From Streptomyces rhizosphaerihabitans (GTDB taxonomy: Bacteria; Actinomycetota; Actinomycetes; Streptomycetales; Streptomycetaceae), in NCBI RefSeq assembly GCF_025399795.1, contig NZ_JAODTZ010000026.1, forward strand, positions 62,001 to 126,000: 64,000 nucleotides of DNA, written 5' to 3'. Below, in pieces: positions 1 through 8,619 of this stretch. Position numbers and translations under genes: made by a program. How positions within the stretch are numbered: position 1 is the stretch's first letter; each line of letters opens with the position of its first letter. The notes under the pieces were generated by a model that did not search any database, had not been told where the DNA came from, and was given only the letters and a program-made list of their open reading frames with translations.

Positions 1-36
1 GTCCTGAGCCACCGACCTCCATGAGCTCCACAGCCT

Positions 37-225
37 TGAGACCGCCGTCAGCTGGACTTCAACCGCTACGTGGAGCGGCTCATCATCGACGACACCACCG
101 GTGCCCGTGCCGCCGGCACGGCGGCCGCCCAGCGGATCATCGATGCGCATGGCAGCTTCCCCGACGACTTGGAGCGGCAGCTCGACGCCCCGTACGCCAA
201 CCCGCGGCCCGGCACCGCCGCGTGA
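37..225 (+). pseudogene. Broken small gene at window edge (possible antitoxin remnant)
   Basis: A protein-like frame runs from 37 to a TGA at 223-225 without a start codon; stops in the same frame lie at 22 and 34. It encodes FNRYVERLIIDDTTGARAAG followed by an acidic helix-like tail ending RPGTAA. The stop overlaps the GTG of the next tiny frame (222-224), the coupling typical of antitoxin-toxin pairs. I do not recognise the family with confidence; the residue pattern would suit the C-terminal part of a small antitoxin. The 5' part is frameshifted or missing. Positions 1-36 hold nothing else I can support. Confidence 0.35.
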
Positions 226-311
226 TCCTGCACGTCGACGAATCCTGGATGCTCGAAGTCGCGGAATGGGCCAGGGCACCGCGACCCGGCTCCCAGGATC
301 GCGGTACGTGA
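222..311 (+). pseudogene. 29-residue truncated ORF, possible toxin remnant
   Basis: The GTG overlaps the upstream TGA. The product begins MILHVDESWMLEVAEWA and then runs into Pro/Arg-rich sequence and a stop. The start vaguely resembles the first strand of Fic/Doc-type toxins of Streptomyces, which are about 125 residues long, so this would be a badly truncated copy. From 312 to 435 I see no further gene. Confidence 0.25.
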
Positions 312-435
312 GTCTGGAGAGCTGCTCGACAGGTGTCGCCTGATCGAGCTTCTGTCGCTTGAAGTCCTGGCGTGCGTAGCTGAGTTGGCGGGGCGACGGT
401 CGAGCGCTGCACACCGCTCGCTAGCATCTCTTCGC

Positions 436-1269
436 ATGACGAGGCGGGGGTGGCGGCTGGGTGCCGTGGCGGTGCTGGCGGCGGTCTGTGTCTCCGGTCC
501 AGGACGACCGGAGGTCATCCGTACGGTGTCGGACCTCGGCCCCCTGCCTGCCGACCGCTACGACTACACGCCGCAGGACTACCAGCGATCACAGCGGGCA
601 TCGGCGTTGCTGGTCCGGCAGTGCATGGCGGGGCGCGGTCACCCGGACTTCCCGCTCGACCCCCGCTACCCCGGCGACCCCGTCGTCGCCACCGCAGTCG
701 GCACCGACTACGGCGTCCTGGATCTCGGCACCGCCCGCCGCTGGGGCTACGGCTGGGATCCGGCAAAGTCTCTGGCCCTGCGGCCGATGGGCCGCCGGAT
801 GACCAACGCCGAGTACGCGGACCTCCCCGCCTGCAGCGCCGAGGCGAGCCGGCGGCTGCTGCGCGGCATCGACCTCAAGCGGGACTGGCTCTACGCAAGC
901 ACACGGGCGATCGAGGTCGACAAGGCGGTCAAGCGCGACCCGCGCCTCCGCGCGGCCTGGGATGTGTGGTCCCGTTGTGTCGCAGAACAAGGATTCACGC
1001 GCTATCCCGACCCCGTCGCGGCGTACACGGACACCGCCTGGAAGCGGGACAGCGACGGCAACACCCGGCATGCGCAGCGGGAGCGGGCCACCGCCGTCGC
1101 GGACGTCACCTGCAAGCGCCGTCACCATACGGCCGAGCTCTGGCACACCGTACGGGCGCATAAGCAGGCCGTGGACATCACACGGCACCGCGACCGCTAC
1201 GCCGCCGGGCTGCAGGCGCTGCGGACGTACCGGGCCACCATCGCCGAGGTGCTGCAAAAGCTCGGCTAG
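436..1269 (+). CDS. Secreted hypothetical protein with four spaced cysteines
   Basis: This 277-residue protein starts MTRRGWRLGAVAVLAA, a good Sec signal peptide (RR, then a hydrophobic stretch to about residue 20). That is why the ATG at 436 is preferred over an upstream in-frame ATG at 385, which would bury the signal. The mature part contains Cys in the contexts VRQCMAGRG, LPACSAEA, WSRCVAEQG and VTCKRRHH, enough for two disulfides, and ends with a charged helical segment. It matches a type of secreted hypothetical protein common in Streptomyces; its function is unknown. The -1 residue before Cys18 is Val, so a lipobox is unlikely. No operon partner is evident. Confidence 0.75.
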   Translation: MTRRGWRLGAVAVLAAVCVSGPGRPEVIRTVSDLGPLPADRYDYTPQDYQRSQRASALLVRQCMAGRGHPDFPLDPRYPGDPVVATAVGTDYGVLDLGTARRWGYGWDPAKSLALRPMGRRMTNAEYADLPACSAEASRRLLRGIDLKRDWLYASTRAIEVDKAVKRDPRLRAAWDVWSRCVAEQGFTRYPDPVAAYTDTAWKRDSDGNTRHAQRERATAVADVTCKRRHHTAELWHTVRAHKQAVDITRHRDRYAAGLQALRTYRATIAEVLQKLG

Positions 1270-1429
1270 CGGAGCCCCGACGCAACACTGCGAGTCCCGT
1301 GAGAGCCGATGCCGCGCAGCCGACCGACCTTGCGGCCCGCCTGTTCCGTCACCCCAGCACCGCATTTCGTCGGTTCCCCCCGTCCGGCTGGAGGCAGTGG
1401 CCTTCGCCGACCTGCATCGGGTCGACGGA

Positions 1430-1751
1430 GGCCAGCGGCACGAATCCTCGTCGTGCAGACGGTCCAGCATGTACTCGCGAACGTCATCGCGCACGGCGTC
1501 GGCATCCCACTCTGCCCGGCCGAGCAGGTGCTGCAGGCCGTGTGGGCCGGCCTGTGCGCCGCATGGCGATCGTCCAGCAGTTCTTGCGGGGCGAGTCCGA
1601 CAGCAGGACCAGGACCAAGTCCCTCGCCTGGCCCCGGGGTTCGATGCGCGTGAACCGGCCGGCTCCGGCTCATCAGGACCTCGAACATCGCCTGCCAGTG
1701 GGCAGCGTCTACGCGGTACCCCGCAGTCGCCGCAAGATCATTGGTCTTCAC
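1430..1751 (-). pseudogene. IS701-family transposase remnant (N-terminal part, frameshifted)
   Basis: Read from an ATG at 1751 on the minus strand, the sequence gives MKTNDLAATAGYRVDAAHWQ. After one frame change it continues GRFTRIEPRGQARDLVLVLL, SDSPRKNCWTI, LQHLLGRAEWDADAVRDDVR and EYMLDRLHDED. Those blocks are the recognisable N-terminal region of actinobacterial IS701-type DDE transposases, in the right order. At least two indels break the frame and the sequence departs from the family after LHDED, so the catalytic domain is gone. From here to 1270 I see only decayed sequence. It is evidence of past insertion, not an active element. Confidence 0.7.
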
Positions 1752-1843
1752 ACTCGGATGACCAGCGGTGGCCGCACCACTCTCGCGTCCGGTCGCGGAG
1801 AACCCGCGGGCCGACTTCCGGGCCGACTGGCAGGCTGGCGCCC

Positions 1844-2254
1844 ATGGACACGCCCCTGAACCCCAGGCAACGACTCACCGCACTCCCTTACTGCACCGCC
1901 CTGAGCGGGGAGGACTTCGCCGGCGCGGACCTGGTCTCTACGAGGACGTCACAGTTGCGATTCACCCGATGCTCGTTCAAGGGAGCCGACCTACGTCACG
2001 CCGGCCTCGACGGCTGCTCGTTCATGTTCTGCGATCTGAGCCGTGCAGACCTGCGGGGAGCCTCACTACGCGGAGCGAGCCTGTCCGGCTGCGATCTCCG
2101 CGACGCCGATCTGCGCGGTGCTGATCTCACCTACGCCACGTTCGGCCAAGTGAACACCGGTCGACCACCGCACGGCCTCACCAACATCACCGGAGCCCGG
2201 CTCGACGGAGCGATCCTGCGCAACGTCCAACACGATGACGTCATCGGTTGGTAG
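1844..2254 (+). CDS. Pentapeptide-repeat protein
   Basis: A 136-residue protein beginning MDTPLNPRQRLTALPYC. From about residue 24 it shows A(D/N)LXX-type pentapeptides: EDFAGADL, CSFKGADLRHAGLDG, ADLRGASLRGASLSG, CDLRDADLRGADL and ARLDGAILRN. Such repeats fold into a right-handed quadrilateral beta-helix. Family members range from gyrase-protecting DNA mimics to proteins of unknown role; nothing here decides between them. At about 20 repeats' worth of sequence it would be a short solenoid. It sits alone between two transposase remnants, so it may have moved with them. The ATG at 1844 is the first plausible start; the upstream frame has no protein-like sequence. Confidence 0.75.
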   Translation: MDTPLNPRQRLTALPYCTALSGEDFAGADLVSTRTSQLRFTRCSFKGADLRHAGLDGCSFMFCDLSRADLRGASLRGASLSGCDLRDADLRGADLTYATFGQVNTGRPPHGLTNITGARLDGAILRNVQHDDVIGW

Positions 2255-2263
2255 TCCGCGGTG

Positions 2264-2560
2264 GACAACATCGCTGCCGCGATCCTGGGCGGTTGCCGGT
2301 ACCGGACCGAGTCGCTCTGGCTGGCATCGTCTACGTGCTGCGGAAGGGCGTCGCGTGGTGGGATGTTTTTGCTCAGGTCGTCGGCTGCGCAGCGGTGACC
2401 AGCCGGCGTCGGCCTCGGGACCGGACCGAGGCCGGTGTCCGGCCCCGCCGCCTCCACACGCTCCCTTCGGTGAATTGGGCGCATTGGGACGGCTCGCGAT
2501 GGACGACAAGCACCGCCGTCCGTTGAGGACGCCCGGCACCGACTCCGGTCCAACGCCGTA
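2264..2560 (+). pseudogene. IS5-family transposase remnant
   Basis: The frame around 2292-2460 encodes GRLPVPDRVALAGIVYVLRK and GVAWWDVFAQVVGC, followed by TEAGVRPRRLH. This is the N-terminal DUF4096-like region of actinobacterial IS5 transposases (compare the usual GIVYVLRTGIPWRDLP pattern). After about 2460 the matching sequence (GELGALGRLAMDD) shifts frame. The catalytic DDE part is missing. No terminal inverted repeats could be identified. Confidence 0.65.
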
Positions 2561-2562
2561 TG

Positions 2563-2973
2563 TCAGTCTCCGCTGTCCCCAGGAGCTGCCGACTGCTGCA
2601 CCGCCCCCTGCACCGCTGTTTTGAAGCTCTCCTCGAGAACGCTCAGCGAAATCTTCTCACCGGATGCTCGGACCGTGAAAGGCTGCTCACCGGGCTTCGT
2701 CACCGTCACCTCCACCGACCGCTTTTGATCCCGTTCCAGCCAGACCTTGATCAGGTTGACGACGGCGGAGCCTGCACGGGATGAAGTGAAGAGGATCGCC
2801 AGTTCGGTCAGCGCACCCTTCTGGCCTGTGACCGGAGTCGAGCGCTCCTCGATGAGGAGACCGGCAACGTCCTCAGCGTGTTCTCGGAACTCGGTCTGAG
2901 CCTGCTCGACCAGCGGATGATCGGGATCGATCCCCTCCACCGTCAACTGAACAACCACTTCAATGCTCGACAT
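2563..2973 (-). CDS. EACC1-like effector-associated constant component
   Basis: A 136-residue protein, MSSIEVVVQLTVEGIDP to QQSAAPGDSGD. It has an N-terminal beta strand, a central segment QKGALTELAILFTSSRAGSA followed by VVNLIKVWLERDQ, then two strands (SVEVTVTKPGEQPFTV) and a helix. This order (strand, GALTE motif, small-residue helix, W-L-R, strand pair) is what I know for EACC1, a small protein encoded beside effector genes in the NTP-dependent conflict systems of multicellular bacteria. It is divergently transcribed from the caspase-like gene with only 66 bp between starts, which strengthens the call. Its biochemical role is not known; it is thought to be an adaptor or regulator of the effector. 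The ATG at 2973 is chosen because upstream frame sequence is antisense to the caspase gene. Confidence 0.7.
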   Translation of the reverse strand: MSSIEVVVQLTVEGIDPDHPLVEQAQTEFREHAEDVAGLLIEERSTPVTGQKGALTELAILFTSSRAGSAVVNLIKVWLERDQKRSVEVTVTKPGEQPFTVRASGEKISLSVLEESFKTAVQGAVQQSAAPGDSGD

Positions 2974-3011
2974 GTACTCGAACCCTCTTCCCCTCGCCGA
3001 GCGAGTACGCT
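2974..3011. promoter_or_regulatory. Divergent control region with inverted repeat
   Basis: Between the EACC1-like and caspase starts lies GTACTCG (2974-2980) and its reverse complement CGAGTAC (3002-3008), separated by 21 bp. TACGCT at 3006-3011 fits a -10 box for the caspase gene. A GGTGGGAG ribosome site precedes its ATG. A shared operator for both genes is an inference. Confidence 0.4.
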
Positions 3012-3039
3012 GAGCCGATCCTAGGGGGGTGGGAGCGCT

Positions 3040-4677
3040 ATGTACCGGGCTTTGCTGGTATGCAACGCGGTCTTTCCGCTGGAGCCAACGAGGCTGCCAA
3101 GACTTAACGGGCCGGTACGAGACGGGTTGGCGATGTGGTCCGCGCTCACGGATCCTGAGACGGGACTCTTCGTACCCGAGAACGTGGAAGTCGTGTTCGA
3201 TGGGGACAAGGACGAGATCTCCAGAACGACCGAGCGGTTCTTCAGTGGTTGCAACCCCGACGACGTGCTTCTTTTCTACTACAGCGGACACGGAAAGAAG
3301 GGGCGATCGAACGTTCACCTCTGTGCACGCAACACGGCACTCCATGAACTGAGGTCGACCAGTTTCTCGGGCGAGGACCTCACGGAGATGCTGGACACCT
3401 CTCCAGCACGCAGCCGTATCGTCATCCTCGACTGCTGCCACTCCGGTGCCTTCAAGGGAGTTGCTCCGAAGGTCACGCCCGAAATGCTTGACGGCAACGG
3501 TAAAGGGCGATTCGTCATTACGGCTTCCGGTGCCACCGAGCTTGCGCGCGACGCGGAAAGGGCGGACAGTCCGAGTCCTTTCACCCGCGCGCTTGTCGAA
3601 GCACTGAGAGAAGCGTCGCCGAGGCCGCATACAGCATCAGTCGCGGTGAGGGACGTATACAACCACACTCTGGAGACCATTCCGGAAGGCGTACCGCTGC
3701 CTCAGGCGTCACTCAAGGGAGTGGGAGACGAGATCATCGCCAAGCGTCCTGTCCGTCGGACTGACGAGACAGGCGCGGAAATGGAGCGGGAACGACACGA
3801 CTCTCCAAGGGAGTCGGCATCATATCTGTCGAAGAAGCTGGCACACCGGTTCCCCAGCATCGTCCCCGGCAACGCCCAGGTGGAAGGCCCATCGTTGGGA
3901 GATCGGTCGCCCTGGAGAATGGCCCTGGTCGCGAGCCTGCTGGTGGGATTGTTTTCCTGGCTCGCCTGGAGAGCTTGGATCAATGATCCTGCGACGTACG
4001 GCTATTTAACCGTGTACGAGGACGAGGAACCATTTTTTCAGGTCTGCGGTCTCACGGCGCTTCTCTACGCCCTCACTTGTGGCGGAGAATCCCTGACCTC
4101 CCAGACCTCACGGCTGCGCAGTGCCCTGAGGAGTGTCCGGTACCTCCTCGGAGTCGCATTCGGCCTCTTGTGGACTTTCTCGGCGTTCGCCGTGCACGTG
4201 GGCTCCTGGGAACTGACCTTGTTGCAGAGCACCATGGGATTCCTCTTCATCGCGACAATCATGCGTCAGGCCCACGACGTAATGTTCCTCGCCGGTACGG
4301 TGGTGTCGCTGATAGGGGCGTTCACGTCGCCCGAGGATCTCGGATTCGACACATTCGACGGACTGCCGGTGGTCCAATGGCTGATCAGTGCCGCCATGCT
4401 GTGGTTCTGGTCCCGGCGCGCCCTGGACTGGGAACTCGGCGCCGTCAGCGCTCTGACGCTGCTTCCAGCTGTGATGAGCTTCGCAATTCACGGCGACTTT
4501 CCGGTATTGAGCATGTACGGTGCCGGCCTTGCGCTGGTGAGCGCCGCGCTCGGCGACGGCACCCGGCCGGCGCAGGGCGTACCCTCTCTGGCTTGCCGCA
4601 CGCTCCTCATGCTTCCCGGCGCCGTCGTGGACGCTCTTGAGCGACCGTTGCGCAACCTCGACCGCCGGAGCACCTGA
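3040..4677 (+). CDS. Membrane-anchored caspase-like (C14) protease
   Basis: A 545-residue protein. Residues 1-235 form a caspase/metacaspase fold: N-terminal strand MYRALLVCNAVF, catalytic His84 in FYYSGHGKKG and catalytic Cys in LDCCHSGAF (C133 by analogy with metacaspases), then FVITASGATELA and a helix (PFTRALVEALREA). Residues 240-295 are a charged linker. From about 295 to 520 there are seven or so hydrophobic segments, beginning MALVASLLVGLFSWLAW, so the protease would sit on the cytoplasmic face of the membrane. Substrate is unknown. In conflict systems such caspases are presumed to act as suicide effectors. Both catalytic residues are intact. It is divergent from the EACC1-like gene and has no downstream partner. 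AT-richer codon use than neighbours hints at transfer. Confidence 0.85.
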   Translation: MYRALLVCNAVFPLEPTRLPRLNGPVRDGLAMWSALTDPETGLFVPENVEVVFDGDKDEISRTTERFFSGCNPDDVLLFYYSGHGKKGRSNVHLCARNTALHELRSTSFSGEDLTEMLDTSPARSRIVILDCCHSGAFKGVAPKVTPEMLDGNGKGRFVITASGATELARDAERADSPSPFTRALVEALREASPRPHTASVAVRDVYNHTLETIPEGVPLPQASLKGVGDEIIAKRPVRRTDETGAEMERERHDSPRESASYLSKKLAHRFPSIVPGNAQVEGPSLGDRSPWRMALVASLLVGLFSWLAWRAWINDPATYGYLTVYEDEEPFFQVCGLTALLYALTCGGESLTSQTSRLRSALRSVRYLLGVAFGLLWTFSAFAVHVGSWELTLLQSTMGFLFIATIMRQAHDVMFLAGTVVSLIGAFTSPEDLGFDTFDGLPVVQWLISAAMLWFWSRRALDWELGAVSALTLLPAVMSFAIHGDFPVLSMYGAGLALVSAALGDGTRPAQGVPSLACRTLLMLPGAVVDALERPLRNLDRRST

Positions 4678-5016
4678 CGCGTGGTGACGCCTGACCGCCG
4701 TCGGCGCCGCAGACGGTCGGACCTCAGTCGCGGCGTTGATCTCCCGAAAGGGTAGGCCCGGTCACGCAGGGACGGGACGATCGATGCCGCGGACGGCGTG
4801 AAGAAACGCGCGTACGTCGGGTTGCTTCCGCCGTGAGCTCAGATCCGTGGCGAGTCGGTGGATGTAGACCTGCGCGCGCCCGGATGGCGGCCCTACGTCC
4901 TCGGTACCGTCGAGGGTACGACGTGGACGCCTCGCACCACGACCTGCGCATGCCCCAACCCGCGAGCCGGATCATGGAGATGATCGCCCGCAGGCTGGCG
5001 CAGTGACCGGGAGGAT
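4678..5016. other. Intergenic, possible gene remnant
   Basis: No complete gene. A plus-strand frame from about 4884 to a TGA at 5004-5006 encodes DVDASHHDLRMPQPASRIM and EMIARRLAQ, which looks like the C-terminal end of a lost protein. I cannot name the family. Confidence 0.3.
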
Positions 5017-6528
5017 TCAGTGCTCGCAGAGCGAGAATTCTCGTTCGTAGAGCTGCTCGTTGTGTTCGTCGACGAAGAACTTGCGTTCCTGCATGAGTTG
5101 TTCGCGGTAGGCCTTGGCCTGTTCAAGCGTCATGGTCGAGGCGTCGGACCAGGGTTGTTGTGGTGGCACGTCGGATGTCGAGGTGATCTCTTCCGATGGG
5201 TCGACCAGGAAGAAGGCGAGAATCTTGCGATGTCCCGGGCGGGTGTGGTCCGTGAGGCGGAATGAGCCGACGCGGTGTTGCAGGATGTTCGGGAACGCCA
5301 GGCAGCGGCCCGCTGGGGTCGATGCCGATCCCAGCAGCTGGTTCAGTGCGTCTTCGTCCTCCAGGCCGTAGACCTCGCGCAGCCCGTTGTCGTCATTCTG
5401 TTCGTAGTTCGGGTCGTCGAGTGCGGCCCGGAAGCTCAGCCGACTTTCGGTGATGTTCTCGCTGTCCCAGTAGTAGATGCCGGTCGAGACGATCCGCTCG
5501 TTCAACATCCCCTCGACATGCCAGGAACCGCCGGGGTACTCGGGCTTGTCCGGGGTGAGATGAATGGTGGCGAGCTTGACGATGACCTGGAGACGGCGAC
5601 CGCGCAGGTCGACTCGGGCGGATTCGTCAGGCAACTCGGGCCGGGTGAAGGCCGGGGCGTCCGGGATGGTCGGGCGGCGGGTCTCCCACCAGAGGTCATG
5701 GGCCTCTTCCCATGCACGGAAGGCTTCTTCGTAGGCCTCACCATCACTGTAGGAGGACTTGTCCGGATACTCCGGCTCCCGCGACTCGTACCACCCGTAA
5801 GGATTGGCCTCGATCCGCAAGGGTCGCGGATGGCGCAGATCGGTGAGCACGTTCTCCAGCAGCGGGCGCATGCGTGCGAACAAGTCCGGCAGGACGGAGG
5901 CGAGTTCGCGATGAGTCTCGGGGTGGACGTTGTTGACGTACGAACGGAAGGTGACATCGCCGTCGTCACGGACGTCGACGTCCGTGGGGAGCCACTGGAA
6001 TTTCTCCGAGAACTCGTACTTCGAGTAGCGGTTCGTCGGGTTCTGCCATGCCCGCTCGGGCTCGCCGCTCACCCCTCTCACCAGACAGAACAGTGAGGGA
6101 TGAACCAGATCCAGTACCTGGCCGTCGGATCCGGGATGCCAGTCCCGTTCTGCTTCGGGCACCTGTTCCAGAACCCGAACCGCCTCGCGCAGCCGGGATC
6201 TGAGCTTGTCGTCGACCAGTGTGTCCGACTGCCACACCCCGTCGACGGCGGACACCTCGACGCCGGTTCGGCCGTCCCGCAGCGCGGCGTAATGCGCGAG
6301 TTCGGCAAGCACGTACGAAACTTGCGCTTCGGTGAGGCCCTGGGCGACCGCCTCATGCGTCCACCTGGCCACGATGTCGGCATCGTTCATCTTGTCGAAC
6401 CACGTCGGCTTCGCCCGAATGTGTGCGCTGCACTGCATCATCTGAAGTTCCCGCAGCGTTCGCGGTGTCGCGAACGATATGGAACGGGCAGCATGAAAGG
6501 GCAGTGGGAAAGCAGCCAGGCCAGTCAA
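5017..6528 (-). CDS. DUF4246 family protein
   Basis: A 503-residue protein. The N-terminus (PLPFHAARSISFATPRTL) and the central and C-terminal blocks GGSWHVEGMLNERIVSTGIY, YWDSENITESRLSFR, LQHRVGSF and HTRPGHRKILAFFLVDP are typical of DUF4246, a family better known from fungi and scattered in bacteria. The WHVEG and the later H-R positions resemble the metal-binding HxD/E...H and 2-oxoglutarate-binding Arg of Fe(II)/2OG dioxygenases, so an oxygenase role is plausible but unproven. Length matches the family. The 6528 start is kept because the family conserves PLPFH. It stands alone; the plus-strand neighbour upstream and the minus-strand gene at 7154 are unrelated. Confidence 0.75.
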   Translation of the reverse strand: MTGLAAFPLPFHAARSISFATPRTLRELQMMQCSAHIRAKPTWFDKMNDADIVARWTHEAVAQGLTEAQVSYVLAELAHYAALRDGRTGVEVSAVDGVWQSDTLVDDKLRSRLREAVRVLEQVPEAERDWHPGSDGQVLDLVHPSLFCLVRGVSGEPERAWQNPTNRYSKYEFSEKFQWLPTDVDVRDDGDVTFRSYVNNVHPETHRELASVLPDLFARMRPLLENVLTDLRHPRPLRIEANPYGWYESREPEYPDKSSYSDGEAYEEAFRAWEEAHDLWWETRRPTIPDAPAFTRPELPDESARVDLRGRRLQVIVKLATIHLTPDKPEYPGGSWHVEGMLNERIVSTGIYYWDSENITESRLSFRAALDDPNYEQNDDNGLREVYGLEDEDALNQLLGSASTPAGRCLAFPNILQHRVGSFRLTDHTRPGHRKILAFFLVDPSEEITSTSDVPPQQPWSDASTMTLEQAKAYREQLMQERKFFVDEHNEQLYEREFSLCEH

Positions 6529-7153
6529 TTCTCTCGGTCCTCCCAGTCGGTGTGCGGTGGCGGGAAGGATACTTCAGCAGACTGACACCGCGGCCGTGGC
6601 CCCTGTCGTCGCTGGTCCGGGAGCCAGGGCCTCGACTTGGTCGCGTGATGCCCGGACTGCCGCCACCACAAGGCAGTTTCACCCCTGCCGCAGAGGATGA
6701 AATTCGTTCAGGGACCAAATAGGGCCGACGAGTTCATCCATGGATTCTGAAAGAAGTGGGTCGTATTTCTTGCCTGCCCCCGGGTCCCGGGCCCCCGGGG
6801 TCGCGGAGACCGTCTGGCACCGACACGGATCGGAAGTCGGGCTCAGGACAAAGGGGGAAGGATCTTCGACATCGGAGGTTTGGCGATCCTGGGGCTGACA
6901 CCGTAGTCCTTTGCTTCAGTACGGAGAAGCGCGGATGGCAGGCTGCGATGGTGCCGGGCCCGTGGTCAGGCGGTGGGCACTCAGATGGGGAAGCTGCGGG
7001 CATGTGCGGCTGAGCCGGGCGCTGGAACTCGATCTTGTGCGCTTGTGGTGCGGTCGTTGGAACCCTGCCCCACCCTGATGCGCTTCGCGTCGGCCAAGAC
7101 GACCCAGGAGCCCAGGCGGAACTGTCCCGCCACATCCCTCGGCTGACGTGGAA
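6529..7153. other. Gene-poor interval
   Basis: About 625 bp with no frame that looks like a protein I know. A short palindromic GC block lies around 6776-6800. On the minus strand near 7040-7150 the frame reads GQFRLGSWVVLADAKRIRVG, which may be a decayed fragment, but I cannot assign it. Confidence 0.4.
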
Positions 7154-8266
7154 TCAGTTCACCAGTGACGACAGAGCCGCCGACACCCGTTCGGATGCCT
7201 CCGGCGGGGTCGAGGCGTGCGGGGAGAAGCGGAGCGAGTCGGCGCGGACCGTCGGGGTGACGCCCTCGGCGTGCAGCGCCTTCGCGACGACGGTCGGATC
7301 GTGGTCCGGCATGGTGAAGGAGAGGATGCCCGCGCGCCGGGTCGGGTCGGCGGGGGAGAGGACGCGGCCGCCGTGTTCCGTGACGGTCTCGGTGAGTTCG
7401 GCGATCCGTTCGGCGACGGCGGCCTCGATCGCCGTGACGGTGTGCTGCTCGACGAGGTCCAGCGCGGCCGCGAACGCTGCTGCCGTCACCGGGCTGAGGT
7501 TGGTGATCGACCATCGTTGCGCGTCCGGCGCGGGCGGATGTTCCGTACCGTCGAAGAGGCCGACGTCCTCCACGCCCGTCCAGCCGGTGAGGACCGGTTC
7601 GAGGGACTCCAGCGCGCGATCGGACAGGGCGGCGAAGCCGGTGGCCCAGCCCGATCGCAGCCACTTCTGACCGCCCGCCACCACTACGTCGGCCGCGTCC
7701 CAGGCCATCTCGGTCACACCGAACGCCTGGATGGCGTCCACGATCAGCAGTCGGTCGGGTCCGATCGCCTCACGCAGTGCCGCCAGGTCGGCGCGGAAGC
7801 CGGTGCGGAAGTCCACGGCGCTGACGGACACGGCGACGACGTCGTCGGTCAGTGCGGCACGGACCAGGTCGGGGGTGACCCCGCTGCCGGGCGCCGGATC
7901 GAGCCAGCACGGTGTGGCCCGGCCCAGGTCGGCGGTTCGGCGCCACGGATAGTGGTTGGCAGGGAAGTCGGTGCGCGGTGCGAGGACCACGCCCTCTCTG
8001 ATGCCGAGGGCTGCGTGGAACAGGCCGGTGGACGCGTTCGGGAGCAGCACGGTGTGCCGGCGGTCGGTGCCCGCGAGGCGCGCGGCCGTGTCCCGGGCGA
8101 GCGCTTCCGCGCGCATCAGGCCGTCCACGGTGGTGTGATCGGCGCGGGCGGACTCCTCCATGGCCCGCGTGGTGGCGGCCACGGCGTCCCGCGACGGGGG
8201 ACCGAACCGTGCGAAGTCGAGGTACCCGGCGGGCGTGTCGAAGTGGGCTGCGTACGACGTGATCAC
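7154..8266 (-). CDS. Class V aminotransferase-fold PLP enzyme
   Basis: A 370-residue fold-type I PLP enzyme. Key positions: LLPNASTGLFHAAL (phosphate loop), VDFRTGFRADL, Asp177-x-x-Gln180 in LLIVDAIQAFGVTEM (pairs with the pyridine ring), and Lys201 in VVVAGGQKWLRSGW as the Schiff-base lysine. The C-terminal domain ends LRFSPHASTPPEASERV. This is the layout of cysteine desulfurase/kynureninase-like class V enzymes; the exact substrate cannot be read from the sequence. It lacks an obvious SufS/NifS active-site Cys loop, so a desulfurase role is less likely. It lies downstream of the drug exporter on the same strand but is separated by a strong hairpin. Confidence 0.8.
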   Translation of the reverse strand: MITSYAAHFDTPAGYLDFARFGPPSRDAVAATTRAMEESARADHTTVDGLMRAEALARDTAARLAGTDRRHTVLLPNASTGLFHAALGIREGVVLAPRTDFPANHYPWRRTADLGRATPCWLDPAPGSGVTPDLVRAALTDDVVAVSVSAVDFRTGFRADLAALREAIGPDRLLIVDAIQAFGVTEMAWDAADVVVAGGQKWLRSGWATGFAALSDRALESLEPVLTGWTGVEDVGLFDGTEHPPAPDAQRWSITNLSPVTAAAFAAALDLVEQHTVTAIEAAVAERIAELTETVTEHGGRVLSPADPTRRAGILSFTMPDHDPTVVAKALHAEGVTPTVRADSLRFSPHASTPPEASERVSAALSSLVN

Positions 8267-8527
8267 GGGGCTCGTCCTTCCGGGACGGTGCGGGTCGGGA
8301 CGGGTCGGTCAGGGTTGGCCGGGGCGGTCGGGGTCGGTCGGGTATGACAGCGGATCCGTCTGGTGAGCGGTGCCGCGGGGGTGACGGACCGGCACGCCGG
8401 CGTACTGTTTTTCGTCGTCCTGGGCGTGTCTCACCCGCCTGCACGGTACGCGCCGTACTCCGCTACGACCGGCCCGGGGTGCGCCCGGGGTGTCGGTCCG
8501 TGTACCACCCGGGGTGTCGGCCCGCAT

Positions 8528-8581
8528 GGCGAACGGGACGGCCGGGCACCCCTGGAGGGGTGCCCGGCCGTCCCGTTCGCC
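8528..8581. terminator. 25-bp perfect hairpin
   Basis: Arms 8528-8552 and 8557-8581 are exact reverse complements with a 4-nt loop (tgga). It lies about 40 bp beyond the stop of the minus-strand exporter gene and about 260 bp before the aminotransferase start, so it should end exporter transcription. There is no T-run, as usual in Streptomyces. Confidence 0.8.
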
Positions 8582-8619
8582 GACGCCGATACCGACGCGG
8601 CCTGCGATGAAGCCGGGGC

